A stretch of 37,963 nucleotides of DNA from an uncultured Micrococcales bacterium (lineage in GTDB: Bacteria; Actinomycetota; Actinomycetes; Actinomycetales; Microbacteriaceae). The DNA is taken from assembly GCA_913062975.1 (NCBI GenBank), contig CAJXZO010000009.1, positions 1 through 37,963 of the forward strand, given 5' to 3'. Position 1 is the stretch's first letter. Every line of letters begins with the position of its first letter. Made by a program: the position numbers and the translations under genes. Positions 9,276 to 18,361 of this stretch are shown in pieces. The notes under the pieces are model-generated. The model had not been told where the DNA came from, made no database searches, and was given only the letters and a program-made list of their open reading frames with translations.

Positions 9276-9896
9276 GTGCCTATGGAATTTCGGCTCAAAG
9301 TCCTATTGGTTGAAGACGAGACGTTGGTCAGTTCGCTCCTGGCTTCGACGCTTAGCTCAGCCGGTTTTGATGTAGCCGAGAGCAGTAACTCATCTGAGGC
9401 TGTGAAAACCTGTAAAAGCTTTGATCCCGATGTTGCTCTCATTGATGTAGATCTTGGCCAGGGGCCTTCAGGAATTGATGTTGCACACAGATTGCGAATG
9501 GAAAATGAAACCATCGGCATTTTGTTTCTGACAAACATCTCAGTTGGCTACATGAGAAACCTGGTAAATAGCTTTGACAGGGGTCCTTACGGGTACCTTC
9601 CAAAAGACTCGATAACACAGCTTGATGATTTGGCGAGTGCCGTGAAGCTGGCCTCTCGGGGTATCTATGATGATTCAGAGTTAGAAGAGACCGGGGAGGT
9701 GAAACTAACCGCATCACAGTTTGAGGTTCTTAGCCTGTTATCCAAAGGGCAGTCAGTTAGACAAATTGCAAAAGATAGAAACACATCCACCCGGGCTGTG
9801 AATCGAGTCATCAACCGAGCTTGTGATTCGTTGGGGGTTGAGGGTGAAAACAGCTACCACCGAATTATTAATGCCTTAAAGGTATTCAAAGAATGA
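9276..9896 (+). CDS. Response regulator with LuxR-type helix-turn-helix (copy 1)
   Basis: A 206-residue response regulator. The receiver domain (about 7-125) has acidic E13/D14, phosphoacceptor D57 (ALIDVDLG), T86 and K110. A LuxR/GerE-like HTH fills about 140-203 (LTASQFEVLSLLSKGQSVRQIA...STRAVNRVIN). The usual Glu in the LTxxE opening is Gln here, a change shared with the paralogue at 17741. The start is either GTG 9276 (AGGGC 5-10 nt upstream) or ATG 9282. The stop overlaps the kinase start (ATGATG/TGA), so the pair is one unit. It is transcribed toward the heat-shock operon. Targets are unknown. Confidence 0.88.
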   Translation: MPMEFRLKVLLVEDETLVSSLLASTLSSAGFDVAESSNSSEAVKTCKSFDPDVALIDVDLGQGPSGIDVAHRLRMENETIGILFLTNISVGYMRNLVNSFDRGPYGYLPKDSITQLDDLASAVKLASRGIYDDSELEETGEVKLTASQFEVLSLLSKGQSVRQIAKDRNTSTRAVNRVINRACDSLGVEGENSYHRIINALKVFKE

Positions 9897-11653
9897 TGTT
9901 TTCTATACCCAACGCAATCCGCCTGTTGCCGGTGGAACTTCGCCTGGCTGACATCGCCAGAGGTTTCAGTTCGAAGAGATTCCCGAGTCCGTTTTTAGCG
10001 TCGGTGGCAATCGTAACCTATAGCCTGCACTATCTACTTTTTGACTTGCTGCCAGCGGAGCAAGACCGGTTGCTGATTGGCATCTCTCACATACTGAGCA
10101 TGATTGCGTTGGTAGCAGCGATTGCTTTAGGAAAATTCATAGTTGATCGAATTCCCAGCCCTAGCTGGCGATTGGTCAGTAATTTGTTTTTTCTGCTGAT
10201 AGCGGTGTCGGCCCGGACGACGGTTCTAGTTTTGGCATTGGAGGCATTGGCTGATGTCGAACCAGAGGGTCAGGTATTCAGGATTTTTGGAACACTGACG
10301 TCTTTTGGTTTTTACGGAATCATTGGAGCCGTTTATGCAGGTCCAAGAGATGAATACGAAAATTCACTGGACAACTATTCGAAAACGGTGCAAAGCCATC
10401 GTCACAACATTAAGGAATACCGAAATCAGCTAGATCTGATGGATAGAAAAATTCGCAGGGTTGTGGAAAACGATCTTTTGTTCTCTTTGAAATCGCTTTC
10501 TTCAAGATTGCAATCGGCTGCAAAAAACAGCCAAGACCTGACTGATTATGCGACTGAGGTGCTGCAAGATCTGGTACTTCGAACCAAACGAGTGATTTTG
10601 GATGCTGACCGAATCTATAGACCAGTTGCCGATTCGGTGCCCGTCACATTTTTGACCGGCCGGCATAAGTTCGCCCAAAAGATTCCTTTGAAATCGACGC
10701 TTGCTCCGATTGCCAGCACGCTGCTACTTCTGTTTTTCGGCGCTCCCCTGGGCCTCAGCATCGCCGAGCCAAGCCCGATGGCCATCTTCGGAGCGGTGTT
10801 GCTTGGTTCAGCCATCTTGATTGCCCTACTGGTTTTAGCTCTCCCATCCAAACTTCAAATCTCTTCGGCAGGGGCCTTGATGGTTTCTTTCGGCATTGGT
10901 GCTTTGATTGGAGTCATCACCTTTTTCACATTGAATCAGCTCTATCCGGTGCAAGGTATCGATTTCTATTTGCAACTGACCCCAATTCCAGTCTCAGCCT
11001 TGGCAAACACGACAATGTCATTTGCAATTGTCATGAAAAAGCAGAGAGCTTTGATCTTGGAGGGTGTTAGGTCTTTAGAGCAAGAGCAAAGAAGATCGCT
11101 TGAGCTAGTTCAGCAGGAAGTTTGGCAGTCCAAGCGGAAGTGGAACCTTTTGCTGCACGGCTACCTGCAGAGTGTGTTGACAGCAGCCATCGGAAGGTTG
11201 AATCAAAAACAGGGATTAGACACCTACACGGTGCTAAAAGAGGTTGATCGGGCAGTCCAGATAACCTCGCAGGGACCGGAACCGGCAATGGACTTTGCAT
11301 TGATCAAGCAACAGTTGATTGAAACTTGGGAGGATGTTTGTGAGGTGGAGATTGATATCTCCATGGATGCAATCGAAGTTTTGAAATCAAACCCTGTTTG
11401 TAGCGAAAGCGTTTCCGAGATTTTGAGAGAGAGCCTTAGCAACGCCATTAGGCACGGAAACGCAAACCGCTTTGATGCCAAGATTGAAAGAACTGGCAAT
11501 CACCTGGTGCTAGAGGCTGTCAACAACGGAGAGCACTTAGTGGAGAAATCAAAAGAGGGCATCGGAACACAGATATACAGGGAGCTAGCCAGTAGCTTCA
11601 ACGTCGAAAACCAAGATAACGGCGTCAAATTCACCGCCAAAATCACCATTTAG
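9893..11653 (+). CDS. Membrane histidine kinase, 4TM-coil-4TM layout (copy 1)
   Basis: A 586-residue protein paired with the preceding response regulator. Four hydrophobic helices (about 34-150) are followed by a charged, helical cytoplasmic block (about 151-265), four more helices (about 268-382), a short coiled coil and a phosphoacceptor helix with H422 in LLLHGYLQSVLTAAIGRL. The ATPase domain has an N-box E513...N517...H521 (ESLSNAIRHG) and a G-box GIGTQIYREL near 556. This resembles NarL-partner (HisKA_3) kinases, but the residue after His is Gly and not Asp/Glu. No known sensor domain is recognised. It has the same architecture as the kinase at 18358. A HAIR operator/hairpin begins 3-6 bp past its stop. 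Confidence 0.82.
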   Translation: MMFSIPNAIRLLPVELRLADIARGFSSKRFPSPFLASVAIVTYSLHYLLFDLLPAEQDRLLIGISHILSMIALVAAIALGKFIVDRIPSPSWRLVSNLFFLLIAVSARTTVLVLALEALADVEPEGQVFRIFGTLTSFGFYGIIGAVYAGPRDEYENSLDNYSKTVQSHRHNIKEYRNQLDLMDRKIRRVVENDLLFSLKSLSSRLQSAAKNSQDLTDYATEVLQDLVLRTKRVILDADRIYRPVADSVPVTFLTGRHKFAQKIPLKSTLAPIASTLLLLFFGAPLGLSIAEPSPMAIFGAVLLGSAILIALLVLALPSKLQISSAGALMVSFGIGALIGVITFFTLNQLYPVQGIDFYLQLTPIPVSALANTTMSFAIVMKKQRALILEGVRSLEQEQRRSLELVQQEVWQSKRKWNLLLHGYLQSVLTAAIGRLNQKQGLDTYTVLKEVDRAVQITSQGPEPAMDFALIKQQLIETWEDVCEVEIDISMDAIEVLKSNPVCSESVSEILRESLSNAIRHGNANRFDAKIERTGNHLVLEAVNNGEHLVEKSKEGIGTQIYRELASSFNVENQDNGVKFTAKITI

Positions 11654-11655
11654 AG

Positions 11656-11684
11656 AAACTTGAGTCAATCTAACTCAAGTTTTT
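11656..11684 (+). terminator. Hairpin formed by HAIR operator 1; likely terminator of the upstream kinase gene
   Basis: AAACTTGAGT and ACTCAAGTTT form a perfect 10-bp stem around a 7-nt loop, followed by a short T-run. It starts 3 bp past the kinase stop codon. The stem is AT-rich, so termination may be partial. The same bases contain the first HspR operator. Confidence 0.6.
11659..11679. promoter_or_regulatory. HAIR element 1 (HspR operator)
   Basis: CTTGAGT-N7-ACTCAAG exactly matches the HspR inverted-repeat consensus known from Streptomyces and mycobacteria. It lies 98 bp upstream of the dnaK start codon. Confidence 0.95.
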
Positions 11685-11716
11685 GGAATAATCTCTTGAC
11701 AACATTGTTGTAATAC
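11685..11716 (+). promoter_or_regulatory. Candidate dnaK promoter between the two HAIR elements
   Basis: TTGACA at 11696-11701 is a perfect -35 hexamer, but no -10 sits 16-18 bp downstream; TAATAC at 11711 is too close. An alternative is GGAAT (11685-11689) with GTT (11707-11709) at a 17-bp spacing, resembling the actinobacterial SigH heat/oxidative-stress consensus. Which is used cannot be settled by eye. Confidence 0.4.
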
Positions 11717-11722
11717 TTGAAA

Positions 11723-11743
11723 CTTGAGTGAAGAAGACTCAAG
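11723..11743. promoter_or_regulatory. HAIR element 2 (HspR operator)
   Basis: A second perfect CTTGAGT-N7-ACTCAAG lies 64 bp centre-to-centre from the first, about six helical turns, so HspR could bind both on the same face. It is 34 bp upstream of the dnaK start, downstream of the candidate promoter. Confidence 0.95.
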
Positions 11744-11776
11744 TCTGAGTAATTTTTCGATGATAGAAGGAGAAAC

Positions 11777-13633
11777 ATGGGTCGCGCAGTAGGAATTGAC
11801 CTGGGAACCACCAACAGTGCTGTAACAGTTCTAGAAGCCGGTGAACCAAAAGTTATTGCCAACGCAGAGGGCATGAGAACCACACCTTCGGTTGTGGCAT
11901 TCACCAAAGATGGAAATATTTTGGTTGGTGAAACAGCCAAGCGTCAGGCGGTAACCAACGTGGATCGCACCGTAAGTAGCGTAAAGCGTCACATGGGAAC
12001 TGACTGGACATTCGAAGTTGAAGACAAGAAATACACCCCACAGGAAATCAGTGCTCGCATTCTGATGAAGCTAAAGCGTGATGCTGAGACCTATTTGGGT
12101 GAAGATGTGACCGATGCGGTCATCACTGTCCCCGCATACTTCAATGACGCCGAGCGTCAGGCAACCAAAGAAGCTGGTGAAATTGCGGGACTAAACGTTC
12201 TAAGAATCATCAACGAGCCAACTGCAGCAGCTTTGTCTTATGGTCTTGATAAGGGCCAAGAGGATGAATCAATCCTGGTGTTTGACCTTGGTGGTGGAAC
12301 ATTCGATGTTTCACTTCTTGAGGTTGGCAAGGATGATGATTTTTCAACCATTCAGGTCCGTGCAACCAGCGGTGATAACCGCCTAGGTGGAGATGACTGG
12401 GATCAGAAGCTGGTTGATCACATGGTCACCGAGTTTAAGAACACCAGCGGTGTTGATGTTTCTGATGACAAAATCGCCCTGCAGCGACTAAAGGAGGCAG
12501 CTGAGCAGGCTAAGAAAGAGCTTTCCAGCTCAACCTCAACCCAGGTTCAGCTTCCATATTTGTCTCTAACTGAATCTGGCCCTGCCAACCTGGACATCAC
12601 CATCAGCCGTGCTCAGTTTGAGTCAATGACCAATGACCTGCTTGAGCGCACCCGCAAGCCATTTGAGGATGTGATGAAAGAGGCAGGCCTTAAGGTCGAC
12701 CAAATTGCTCACGTGGTGCTAGTAGGTGGATCAACCAGAATGCCCGCAGTGAGTGAGTTGGTGAAGTCACTTACCGGTGGCAAGGAAGCTAACAAGACTG
12801 TGAACCCCGATGAGGTTGTCAGTGTTGGAGCCGCATTGCAGGCAGGTGTTATCAAGGGAGACCGCAAGGATGTTCTGCTGATTGATGTCACACCACTGTC
12901 TTTGGGCATTGAAACCAAGGGTGGAATCATGACCAAGCTGATTGAGCGCAACACCGCCATTCCAACTAAGCGAAGCGAGACGTTTACGACCGCTGATGAC
13001 AACCAGCCAAGTGTTTCCATTCAGGTTTTCCAGGGAGAGCGTGAGTTCACCAGGGATAACAAGAGTCTTGGAAACTTTGAGCTAACTGGCATCGCTCCAG
13101 CGCCTCGAGGAGTTCCTCAGGTTGAGGTGACATTTGACATTGACGCCAACGGAATTGTTCACGTCAGTGCTAAAGACAAGGGAACCGGCCAGGAGCAGTC
13201 AATGACTATCACCGGTGGTTCTTCACTCAGTGAGGAAGATATCGAGCGCATGGTGAAAGACGCCGAGGAGCACGCAACTGAGGACAAAAAGCGTCGTGAA
13301 GAAGCAGAGACCCGCAACGCAGCCGAGCAGCTTGCCTTTTCAGTTGAAAAGCTAATCAAAGACAATGACGAGAAGCTGAGCGACGAGGTGAAAACCGAGG
13401 TGCAGGCCGACGTTGACGCTCTGAAGACAGCTTTGGCAGGTGAAGACATCGAGGAGGTCACCAAAGCTCAGGAGAAGTTGATGGAAAGCCAGGGCAAGAT
13501 TGGTGAGGCCCTCTACAGCCAGAGTGAGGAAACCACTGAGACCGAGGAGCCTCAACAAGAGGAAGATGTGGTTGATGCTGAGGTCGTTGAAGAAGAGGAA
13601 GACAACTCAGAGGGCGACGAGGAGAAGAAGTAA
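11777..13633 (+). CDS. dnaK: Chaperone DnaK (Hsp70)
   Basis: Hsp70 folding chaperone, 618 residues, the normal length. The ATPase domain begins [20 protein letters not shown] and contains [15 protein letters not shown] near 145 and [15 protein letters not shown] near 173. The substrate-binding domain (about 370-480) includes [14 protein letters not shown] and the [12 protein letters not shown] strand; a helical lid follows and ends in an acidic Glu-rich tail. In actinobacteria DnaK is also the co-repressor partner of HspR. GAAGGAGA 4-11 nt before ATG 11777 is a good ribosome binding site. It is the first gene of a five-gene operon; its stop overlaps the grpE start (TAATG). Confidence 0.98.
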   Translation: MGRAVGIDLGTTNSAVTVLEAGEPKVIANAEGMRTTPSVVAFTKDGNILVGETAKRQAVTNVDRTVSSVKRHMGTDWTFEVEDKKYTPQEISARILMKLKRDAETYLGEDVTDAVITVPAYFNDAERQATKEAGEIAGLNVLRIINEPTAAALSYGLDKGQEDESILVFDLGGGTFDVSLLEVGKDDDFSTIQVRATSGDNRLGGDDWDQKLVDHMVTEFKNTSGVDVSDDKIALQRLKEAAEQAKKELSSSTSTQVQLPYLSLTESGPANLDITISRAQFESMTNDLLERTRKPFEDVMKEAGLKVDQIAHVVLVGGSTRMPAVSELVKSLTGGKEANKTVNPDEVVSVGAALQAGVIKGDRKDVLLIDVTPLSLGIETKGGIMTKLIERNTAIPTKRSETFTTADDNQPSVSIQVFQGEREFTRDNKSLGNFELTGIAPAPRGVPQVEVTFDIDANGIVHVSAKDKGTGQEQSMTITGGSSLSEEDIERMVKDAEEHATEDKKRREEAETRNAAEQLAFSVEKLIKDNDEKLSDEVKTEVQADVDALKTALAGEDIEEVTKAQEKLMESQGKIGEALYSQSEETTETEEPQQEEDVVDAEVVEEEEDNSEGDEEKK

Positions 13634-14169
13634 TGGCCGAGGAGCAAAAGCCCGAGGACATGGACTCTGAAACTCAGCAAGAAAACGAATCTGAGGAGCC
13701 TGAAACCGAAGAAGAAGTCTCGGTTGAAGAAGAGCCAAGTGAATTAGACCGCGAGCTGGAGGTCTTTCAAGACCTCCAGCGTCTGCGGGCTGATTTCGCG
13801 AACTACAAAAACAGAGTGGAACGTGACCGAGCCACCGAGCGTCAGGCAAGTGTTGCTGAAGTAATTCGAGCATTTTTGCCAGCACTTGATGACATTGACA
13901 GAGCAGAAAGCCATGGCGATCTGGTTGAGGGGTCTGCGATGGCGGCGGTTGCTTTGAAATTGCGTCAGGCAGCGGAGAAGTTCAGCTTGGAAAGCTTTGG
14001 CGAAAAGGGTGAGAAGTTTGACCCAAGTCTTCATGATGCTCTGGTGCAGAACCCATCTGCCGAGGTTAGCGAACCAACCATTGCCGATGTCATTGAGCGT
14101 GGTTATCGAATCGGGGACAGAGAAATCAGACCCGCCAAGGTTGCAGTATTTGTTCCCACCGAGGATTAG
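13633..14169 (+). CDS. grpE: Nucleotide exchange factor GrpE
   Basis: Releases ADP from DnaK to reset its folding cycle. The 178-residue product has an acidic, probably disordered N-terminus (about 1-35), a long coiled-coil dimerisation helix (about 36-75, DRELEVFQDLQRLRADFANYKNRVERD) and the beta-wing C-terminal domain with FDPSLHDALVQ near 132 and GYRIGDREIRPAKVAV near 155-170, the family signature. Its ATG shares one base with the dnaK stop, so translation is coupled. dnaJ follows after 19 bp. Confidence 0.96.
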   Translation: MAEEQKPEDMDSETQQENESEEPETEEEVSVEEEPSELDRELEVFQDLQRLRADFANYKNRVERDRATERQASVAEVIRAFLPALDDIDRAESHGDLVEGSAMAAVALKLRQAAEKFSLESFGEKGEKFDPSLHDALVQNPSAEVSEPTIADVIERGYRIGDREIRPAKVAVFVPTED

Positions 14170-14188
14170 CAAGAACGGAGTGAGCTAG

Positions 14189-15109
14189 ATGGCAAGTCAA
14201 GATTGGCTGGACAAAGATTTTTATAAAATCCTGGGCGTCAGCAAGGACGTTAGTGACGCCGAGTTGAAAAAGAAATACCGGAAGCTTGCTCGCGATAATC
14301 ACCCTGATTCAAATCCCGGGGATGTCCAGGCAGAGGCTCGATTCAAAGATATTTCCGAGGCTTATTCGGTTCTAAGTGATCCAGAGCAACGCAGGGAGTA
14401 TGACTCGATCAGAGCCATGGGTTCCGGTGCCAGATTTACCTCCGGTGGGGCTAATTCCGGAGGAGGGTTTGAAGACGTGTTTTCAAACCTGTTTGGCGGA
14501 GGTGGCAGACAATCTGCGGGGTTCGGAGGGTTCCCGGGCTTCGGCTTTGATCCAGGACCCCAGCGAGGTCAGGATCTGAAGGCTGAGGTGAAAGTCAATT
14601 TCATTGACTCCATTCAAGGAACCACGGTGAAACTGAACACCGGACGTAGCAGCGTAAATGTGAAGATTCCAGCTGGAATTGAACACCGACAAAGGGTGAA
14701 GCTTGCTGGCAAGGGTCAACCAAGCCCAAACGGAGGTCCAAGTGGCGATTTGTTGGTGACAGTTTTGGTCGGAAACCACCCCGTTTTCACTCGTGATGGA
14801 AATAACCTTCGGGTTCAAGTTCCAGTGACATTTATCGAGGCAACTTTGGGCGCAACCATTGAAGTTCCAACTTTGGGTGGGCCACCGGTGAAACTTAGGG
14901 TTTCACCTGGAACTCCATCGGGCAGGACACTGCGAGTGAAGGGCAAGGGTGTTCAGAAATCAACACCTGGAGACCTACTGGCAACAGTTGAGGTTGCTGT
15001 TCCATCCAGGCTTTCCTCCAAGGCTAAAAAGATTCTGGAGGAGTTAGCCCAGGAGATTCCAAACGAGAATCCCCGAGAAGATTTATTGAGCAAGGCAGGG
15101 CAACTCTAG
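14189..15109 (+). CDS. dnaJ: DnaJ-type co-chaperone without zinc finger (CbpA-like)
   Basis: J-domain co-chaperone that stimulates DnaK ATPase. The J domain is at about residues 8-75, with the HPD motif in RDNHPDSNPGD near 37. A Gly/Phe-rich linker runs from about 80 to 125 (GGGFEDVFSNLFGGGG). The C-terminal substrate-binding domains follow (about 127-295). None of the four CxxCxGxG repeats of canonical DnaJ is present; the 306-residue length fits the zinc-free class II/CbpA type. It is nevertheless in the dnaK operon. GGAG 8 nt before the ATG is the ribosome binding site; the stop overlaps the TAGGAGG site of hspR. Confidence 0.93.
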   Translation: MASQDWLDKDFYKILGVSKDVSDAELKKKYRKLARDNHPDSNPGDVQAEARFKDISEAYSVLSDPEQRREYDSIRAMGSGARFTSGGANSGGGFEDVFSNLFGGGGRQSAGFGGFPGFGFDPGPQRGQDLKAEVKVNFIDSIQGTTVKLNTGRSSVNVKIPAGIEHRQRVKLAGKGQPSPNGGPSGDLLVTVLVGNHPVFTRDGNNLRVQVPVTFIEATLGATIEVPTLGGPPVKLRVSPGTPSGRTLRVKGKGVQKSTPGDLLATVEVAVPSRLSSKAKKILEELAQEIPNENPREDLLSKAGQL

Positions 15110-15118
15110 GAGGCTGGC

Positions 15119-15532
15119 ATGGACTTTGATGAGCACGCACCACTGTTTGTGATTAGCGTTGCCGCGGAGTTATCAGGCATGCACCCGCAGACTTTAAGGC
15201 AGTATGACCGCATTGGGCTGGTGCAGCCAGTGAGGACCTCTGGCAAGTCCCGCCGCTACACAATGCGCAATGTTGCTCAATTACGCGAAGTGGCGAGGCT
15301 ATCTGCCGAGGGAGTCTCACTCGAGGGCATCCGCAGAATCCTGGAACTGGTGGATGAAAACCTAGAGCTAAAACAAAGAGTTAGAGATTTAGAACAAACA
15401 CTTGCCGATCAGGTCATTCAACAACCAGGCTCAAGGGTCTTTGCAGCAGGCGACAGAGGGGTCGTGAGAATAAACCGCGGACAGAGGCCAGACCGAGGTG
15501 ACAGCGTAGTTCTTTACAGGAGGAAAAGATGA
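15119..15532 (+). CDS. hspR: Heat-shock repressor HspR (MerR family)
   Basis: Repressor of the chaperone operon that binds HAIR sites with DnaK as co-repressor. The 137-residue product has a MerR-type winged helix at about 10-80 ([38 protein letters not shown]-like), where the [14 protein letters not shown] stretch is specific to HspR. A leucine-rich dimerisation helix covers about 75-105. The TAGGAGG ribosome binding site is 5 nt before the ATG and overlaps the dnaJ stop. The gene is within the operon it represses, so it is autoregulated through the two HAIR sites before dnaK. It overlaps clpB by 4 nt (ATGA). Confidence 0.95.
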   Translation: MDFDEHAPLFVISVAAELSGMHPQTLRQYDRIGLVQPVRTSGKSRRYTMRNVAQLREVARLSAEGVSLEGIRRILELVDENLELKQRVRDLEQTLADQVIQQPGSRVFAAGDRGVVRINRGQRPDRGDSVVLYRRKR

Positions 15533-17673
15533 ATCAGCAACAGCAGCAGGAACAACCCAAAGCTTTAGAAGAGTTTGGCGTTGATCTCACCGCGGTTGCA
15601 AGATCTGGCAAATTAGACCCAGTCATTGGTCGAGACAGTGAAATCCGAAGAGTCAGTCAAGTCTTGTCTCGACGGACGAAGAACAACCCGGTTTTGATTG
15701 GTGAACCAGGTGTTGGAAAAACAGCAGTGGTGGAGGGTCTCGCCCAGCGCATTGTCGCGGGTGATGTTCCAGAGTCACTGAAAAACAAAACGCTAATCAG
15801 TCTTGATTTATCAGCAATGGTTGCAGGGGCGAAGTTCCGAGGAGAGTTCGAAGAGCGGCTGAAGGCTGTTTTGAAAGAAATTCAAGATGCAGAGGGAAAC
15901 GTCATCACCTTCGTTGATGAACTTCACACCCTGGTTGGTGCGGGAGCTGCTGATGGTTCGATGGATGCCTCCAACATGCTAAAACCCATGCTTGCCAGAG
16001 GTGAGCTTAGGTTGATTGGTGCAACGACACTGAATGAATACCGTGAGCGAATTGAGAAAGACAGTGCTTTGGAGCGCAGGTTCCAACAGGTATTCGTCGG
16101 CGAGCCCTCAGTTGAGGACACGGTGGCAATCCTTAGAGGTCTAAAACAGCGCTACGAAGCTCATCACAAGGTGACTATTGCTGACTCTGCGCTTGTCAGT
16201 GCAGCCCAGCTGTCTGACAGGTATATCACTGGTCGCCAGCTGCCGGATAAGGCAATTGACCTGGTAGATGAGGCTGCCAGCAGGCTTCGCATGGAGATTG
16301 ACAGTGCTCCGGTTGAAATTGATGAGCTAAGAAGAACCGTCGATCGACTAAAACTTGAGCAGATGGCTTTGAAAAAAGAAAAGGACGAAGCCAGCAAGCA
16401 AAGGCTTGAAAAGCTAGAGGAAGACCTAAACCAAAAGACCGAAGAGCTTGAAAGGTTGAACGAGGCTTGGAACAAAGAGCGCTCGGAGTTGAACAAAATT
16501 GGTGAGCTGAAAGAACAACTTGACCAACGCCGAATTGAAGCGGACCGCGCTCAGCGTGAAGGTGATCTAGAAAAAGCCTCCAAGTTGCTCTATGGAGAGA
16601 TTCCTCAATTGCAAAAGCAACTCTCTGATGCTGAGCAGGCAGAACTCGAAAGTGAGGAAAATAAGGAGCGCATGGTCAGTGACCAGGTTGGCGAGGACGA
16701 GATTGCCAGCGTTGTTTCTGCTTGGACCGGAATTCCAACCGGCAGATTGCTAGCAGGCGAGAGCGAGAAGTTGCTGAGCCTGGAAAGGCAGCTTGGAAAG
16801 AGGCTGATAGGTCAAGCGGAGGCAGTGAAAAGTGTTAGTGATGCTGTTAGGAGATCTAAGGCTGGTATTAGTGATCCAAACAGACCAACCGGCAGTTTTC
16901 TGTTTTTGGGACCAACCGGAGTTGGCAAAACCGAGCTTGCCAAGTCATTAGCTGATTTCCTGTTTGATGATGAGCGAGCAATGGTAAGAATTGACATGAG
17001 CGAATATGGGGAGAAGCATTCGGTCAGCAGGCTGATTGGAGCTCCTCCGGGGTATGTGGGATATGAGCAGGGAGGACAGTTAACCGAGGCTGTCCGCAGA
17101 AGACCATACGGCGTTATTTTGATGGATGAGGTTGAGAAGGCCCACCCAGAGGTGTTTGATGTATTGCTCCAGGTTTTGGATGACGGCAGGCTCACTGACG
17201 GGCAAGGAAGAACCGTTGATTTCAGAAACGTGATTCTGATCATGACCAGCAATCTAGGAAGTCAGTATCTGATCGATGATGAGCTAGAGCAGAGCCAGAA
17301 AAAAACGATGGTTATGGAAACTGTTCGCTCTGCATTCAAACCAGAGTTTATTAACCGTCTTGACAGCATTGTTGTGTTTGATGCTCTGACTGAAGCGGAA
17401 CTGAGTCAAATAGTCGATCTAAACATTGACAGACTGATTGAGCGTTTAGAGCAAAAGAGGCTTAACATTGGGGTGACACCAGAGGCCCGTGCATGGCTTG
17501 CCAGAAACGGCTACGACCCAGTGTTTGGTGCAAGACCTCTAAGAAGGTTGATGCAGCAACAAATTGATGATCAGCTGGCAAATCTCTTGCTTTCAGGTGA
17601 AATCACCGATGGTGCAAACGTGAGGGTTGATGTTGATGGGGACGGGCTAAGCGTAAAACCCTTCGAGGCTTAA
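15529..17673 (+). CDS. clpB: Disaggregase ClpB lacking the N-terminal domain
   Basis: Hexameric AAA+ disaggregase that works with DnaK to resolubilise aggregates. NBD1 begins near residue 20, with Walker A GEPGVGKT at 58-65 and Walker [12 protein letters not shown] near 130. A full coiled-coil middle domain covers about 260-385. NBD2 has Walker A GPTGVGKT near 461 and [17 protein letters not shown] near 505. At 714 residues it is about 150 shorter than usual: the Clp_N repeat domain is absent and replaced by a Gln-rich leader [11 protein letters not shown]. The ATG overlaps hspR by 4 nt and has AGGAGG upstream, so this is the genuine start and not a missed extension. It is last in the heat-shock operon. 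Confidence 0.95.
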   Translation: MNQQQQQEQPKALEEFGVDLTAVARSGKLDPVIGRDSEIRRVSQVLSRRTKNNPVLIGEPGVGKTAVVEGLAQRIVAGDVPESLKNKTLISLDLSAMVAGAKFRGEFEERLKAVLKEIQDAEGNVITFVDELHTLVGAGAADGSMDASNMLKPMLARGELRLIGATTLNEYRERIEKDSALERRFQQVFVGEPSVEDTVAILRGLKQRYEAHHKVTIADSALVSAAQLSDRYITGRQLPDKAIDLVDEAASRLRMEIDSAPVEIDELRRTVDRLKLEQMALKKEKDEASKQRLEKLEEDLNQKTEELERLNEAWNKERSELNKIGELKEQLDQRRIEADRAQREGDLEKASKLLYGEIPQLQKQLSDAEQAELESEENKERMVSDQVGEDEIASVVSAWTGIPTGRLLAGESEKLLSLERQLGKRLIGQAEAVKSVSDAVRRSKAGISDPNRPTGSFLFLGPTGVGKTELAKSLADFLFDDERAMVRIDMSEYGEKHSVSRLIGAPPGYVGYEQGGQLTEAVRRRPYGVILMDEVEKAHPEVFDVLLQVLDDGRLTDGQGRTVDFRNVILIMTSNLGSQYLIDDELEQSQKKTMVMETVRSAFKPEFINRLDSIVVFDALTEAELSQIVDLNIDRLIERLEQKRLNIGVTPEARAWLARNGYDPVFGARPLRRLMQQQIDDQLANLLLSGEITDGANVRVDVDGDGLSVKPFEA

Positions 17674-17675
17674 TG

Positions 17676-17689
17676 TTCGGTTAACCGAA
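17676..17689. repeat. 14-bp palindrome between clpB and the second response regulator
   Basis: TTCGGTTAACCGAA is a perfect palindrome 3 bp past the clpB stop and about 52 bp before the response regulator start. No T-run follows, so a terminator is unlikely and an operator is more plausible. TTGCCA (17695) with TAGCTT (17719), 18 bp apart, is a candidate promoter just downstream. It shares CGGTT(T)AAC with the repeat at 9177-9191 before the paralogous response regulator. Confidence 0.5.
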
Positions 17690-17740
17690 TACCGTTGCCA
17701 AACTGTTCCTCGGCATTCTAGCTTTATATGCGGAGGGAAA

Positions 17741-18361
17741 ATGGCCAGGGAGTTTGTTAGAAGAGTTCTAATCGTCGATGACGATGCCCTTATCCGTTCC
17801 TTGTTATCAACTGCTCTGAATTCTTTTGGTTTTGAAACCGAAGCTGCCGCTGATGCAATCTCCGCTCACAGAATGCTCAAGAAATTTGACCCAGATGTTT
17901 TGCTGGTGGACATTGACCTTGGGTCTGGGGTTAACGGCCTAGAGCTGGTTAGTGCTCTGGGGAGAGCTGACAACACCCGCGGCTATGTGATTTTGTCAAA
18001 TTACTCTGCCTCAGTGAAGGCCATCCCCGAGGTTCCCTATATTTCCTATCTAAATAAGCAGGACATGGCAGACACCCAGTTGCTGGTGGATCAAATCGAG
18101 GGTGTTCTCAGAGGGGCTGGCAGCTCTGTCGCAACGGGGGCAGATCTAAATCTGACTCGAGCACAGATGGACCTGCTTCGAATGCTCAGTGAGGGAATGT
18201 CAAATCAGCAAATTGCTGAGAGTAAGGATCAATCCACCAGAGCGGTTGAACAGCTGATAACAAGGACTTATAAGGCGCTGGGGTTTGAGGCAAAATCAGG
18301 CTCCTCGAGAAGAGTTATGGCAGCACAGGTTTATCGTCAGTATTTGAAGGTAAACCCTTGA
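17741..18361 (+). CDS. Response regulator with LuxR-type helix-turn-helix (copy 2)
   Basis: A 206-residue paralogue of the response regulator at 9276, of identical length and layout. The receiver domain has D13/D14, phosphoacceptor D57 (LLVDIDLG), S86 and K106. The LuxR-like HTH spans about 137-200 (LTRAQMDLLRMLSEGMSNQQIA...STRAVEQLIT). The Gln after LTxx and the STRAV turn are shared with copy 1, supporting common descent. A strong GGAGGGAAA ribosome binding site precedes ATG 17741. The stop overlaps the TTG start of the kinase (TTGA). The gene begins 67 bp after clpB; low-level readthrough from the heat-shock operon is possible, as no terminator is visible between them. Confidence 0.88.
   Translation: MAREFVRRVLIVDDDALIRSLLSTALNSFGFETEAAADAISAHRMLKKFDPDVLLVDIDLGSGVNGLELVSALGRADNTRGYVILSNYSASVKAIPEVPYISYLNKQDMADTQLLVDQIEGVLRGAGSSVATGADLNLTRAQMDLLRMLSEGMSNQQIAESKDQSTRAVEQLITRTYKALGFEAKSGSSRRVMAAQVYRQYLKVNP

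Noticed and set aside
13744-14172. A 142-codon minus-strand open frame opposite grpE
   Set aside because: grpE has clear family motifs throughout; the opposite frame has none.
15529-15570. ClpB truncation caused by a frameshift in the N-terminal domain
   Set aside because: Upstream DNA is the intact hspR gene, overlapping by 4 nt, so there is no remnant of a Clp_N domain.
17676-17689. Palindrome after clpB as an intrinsic terminator
   Set aside because: It has no loop to speak of, a short AT-centred stem and no T-run; an operator is more likely.
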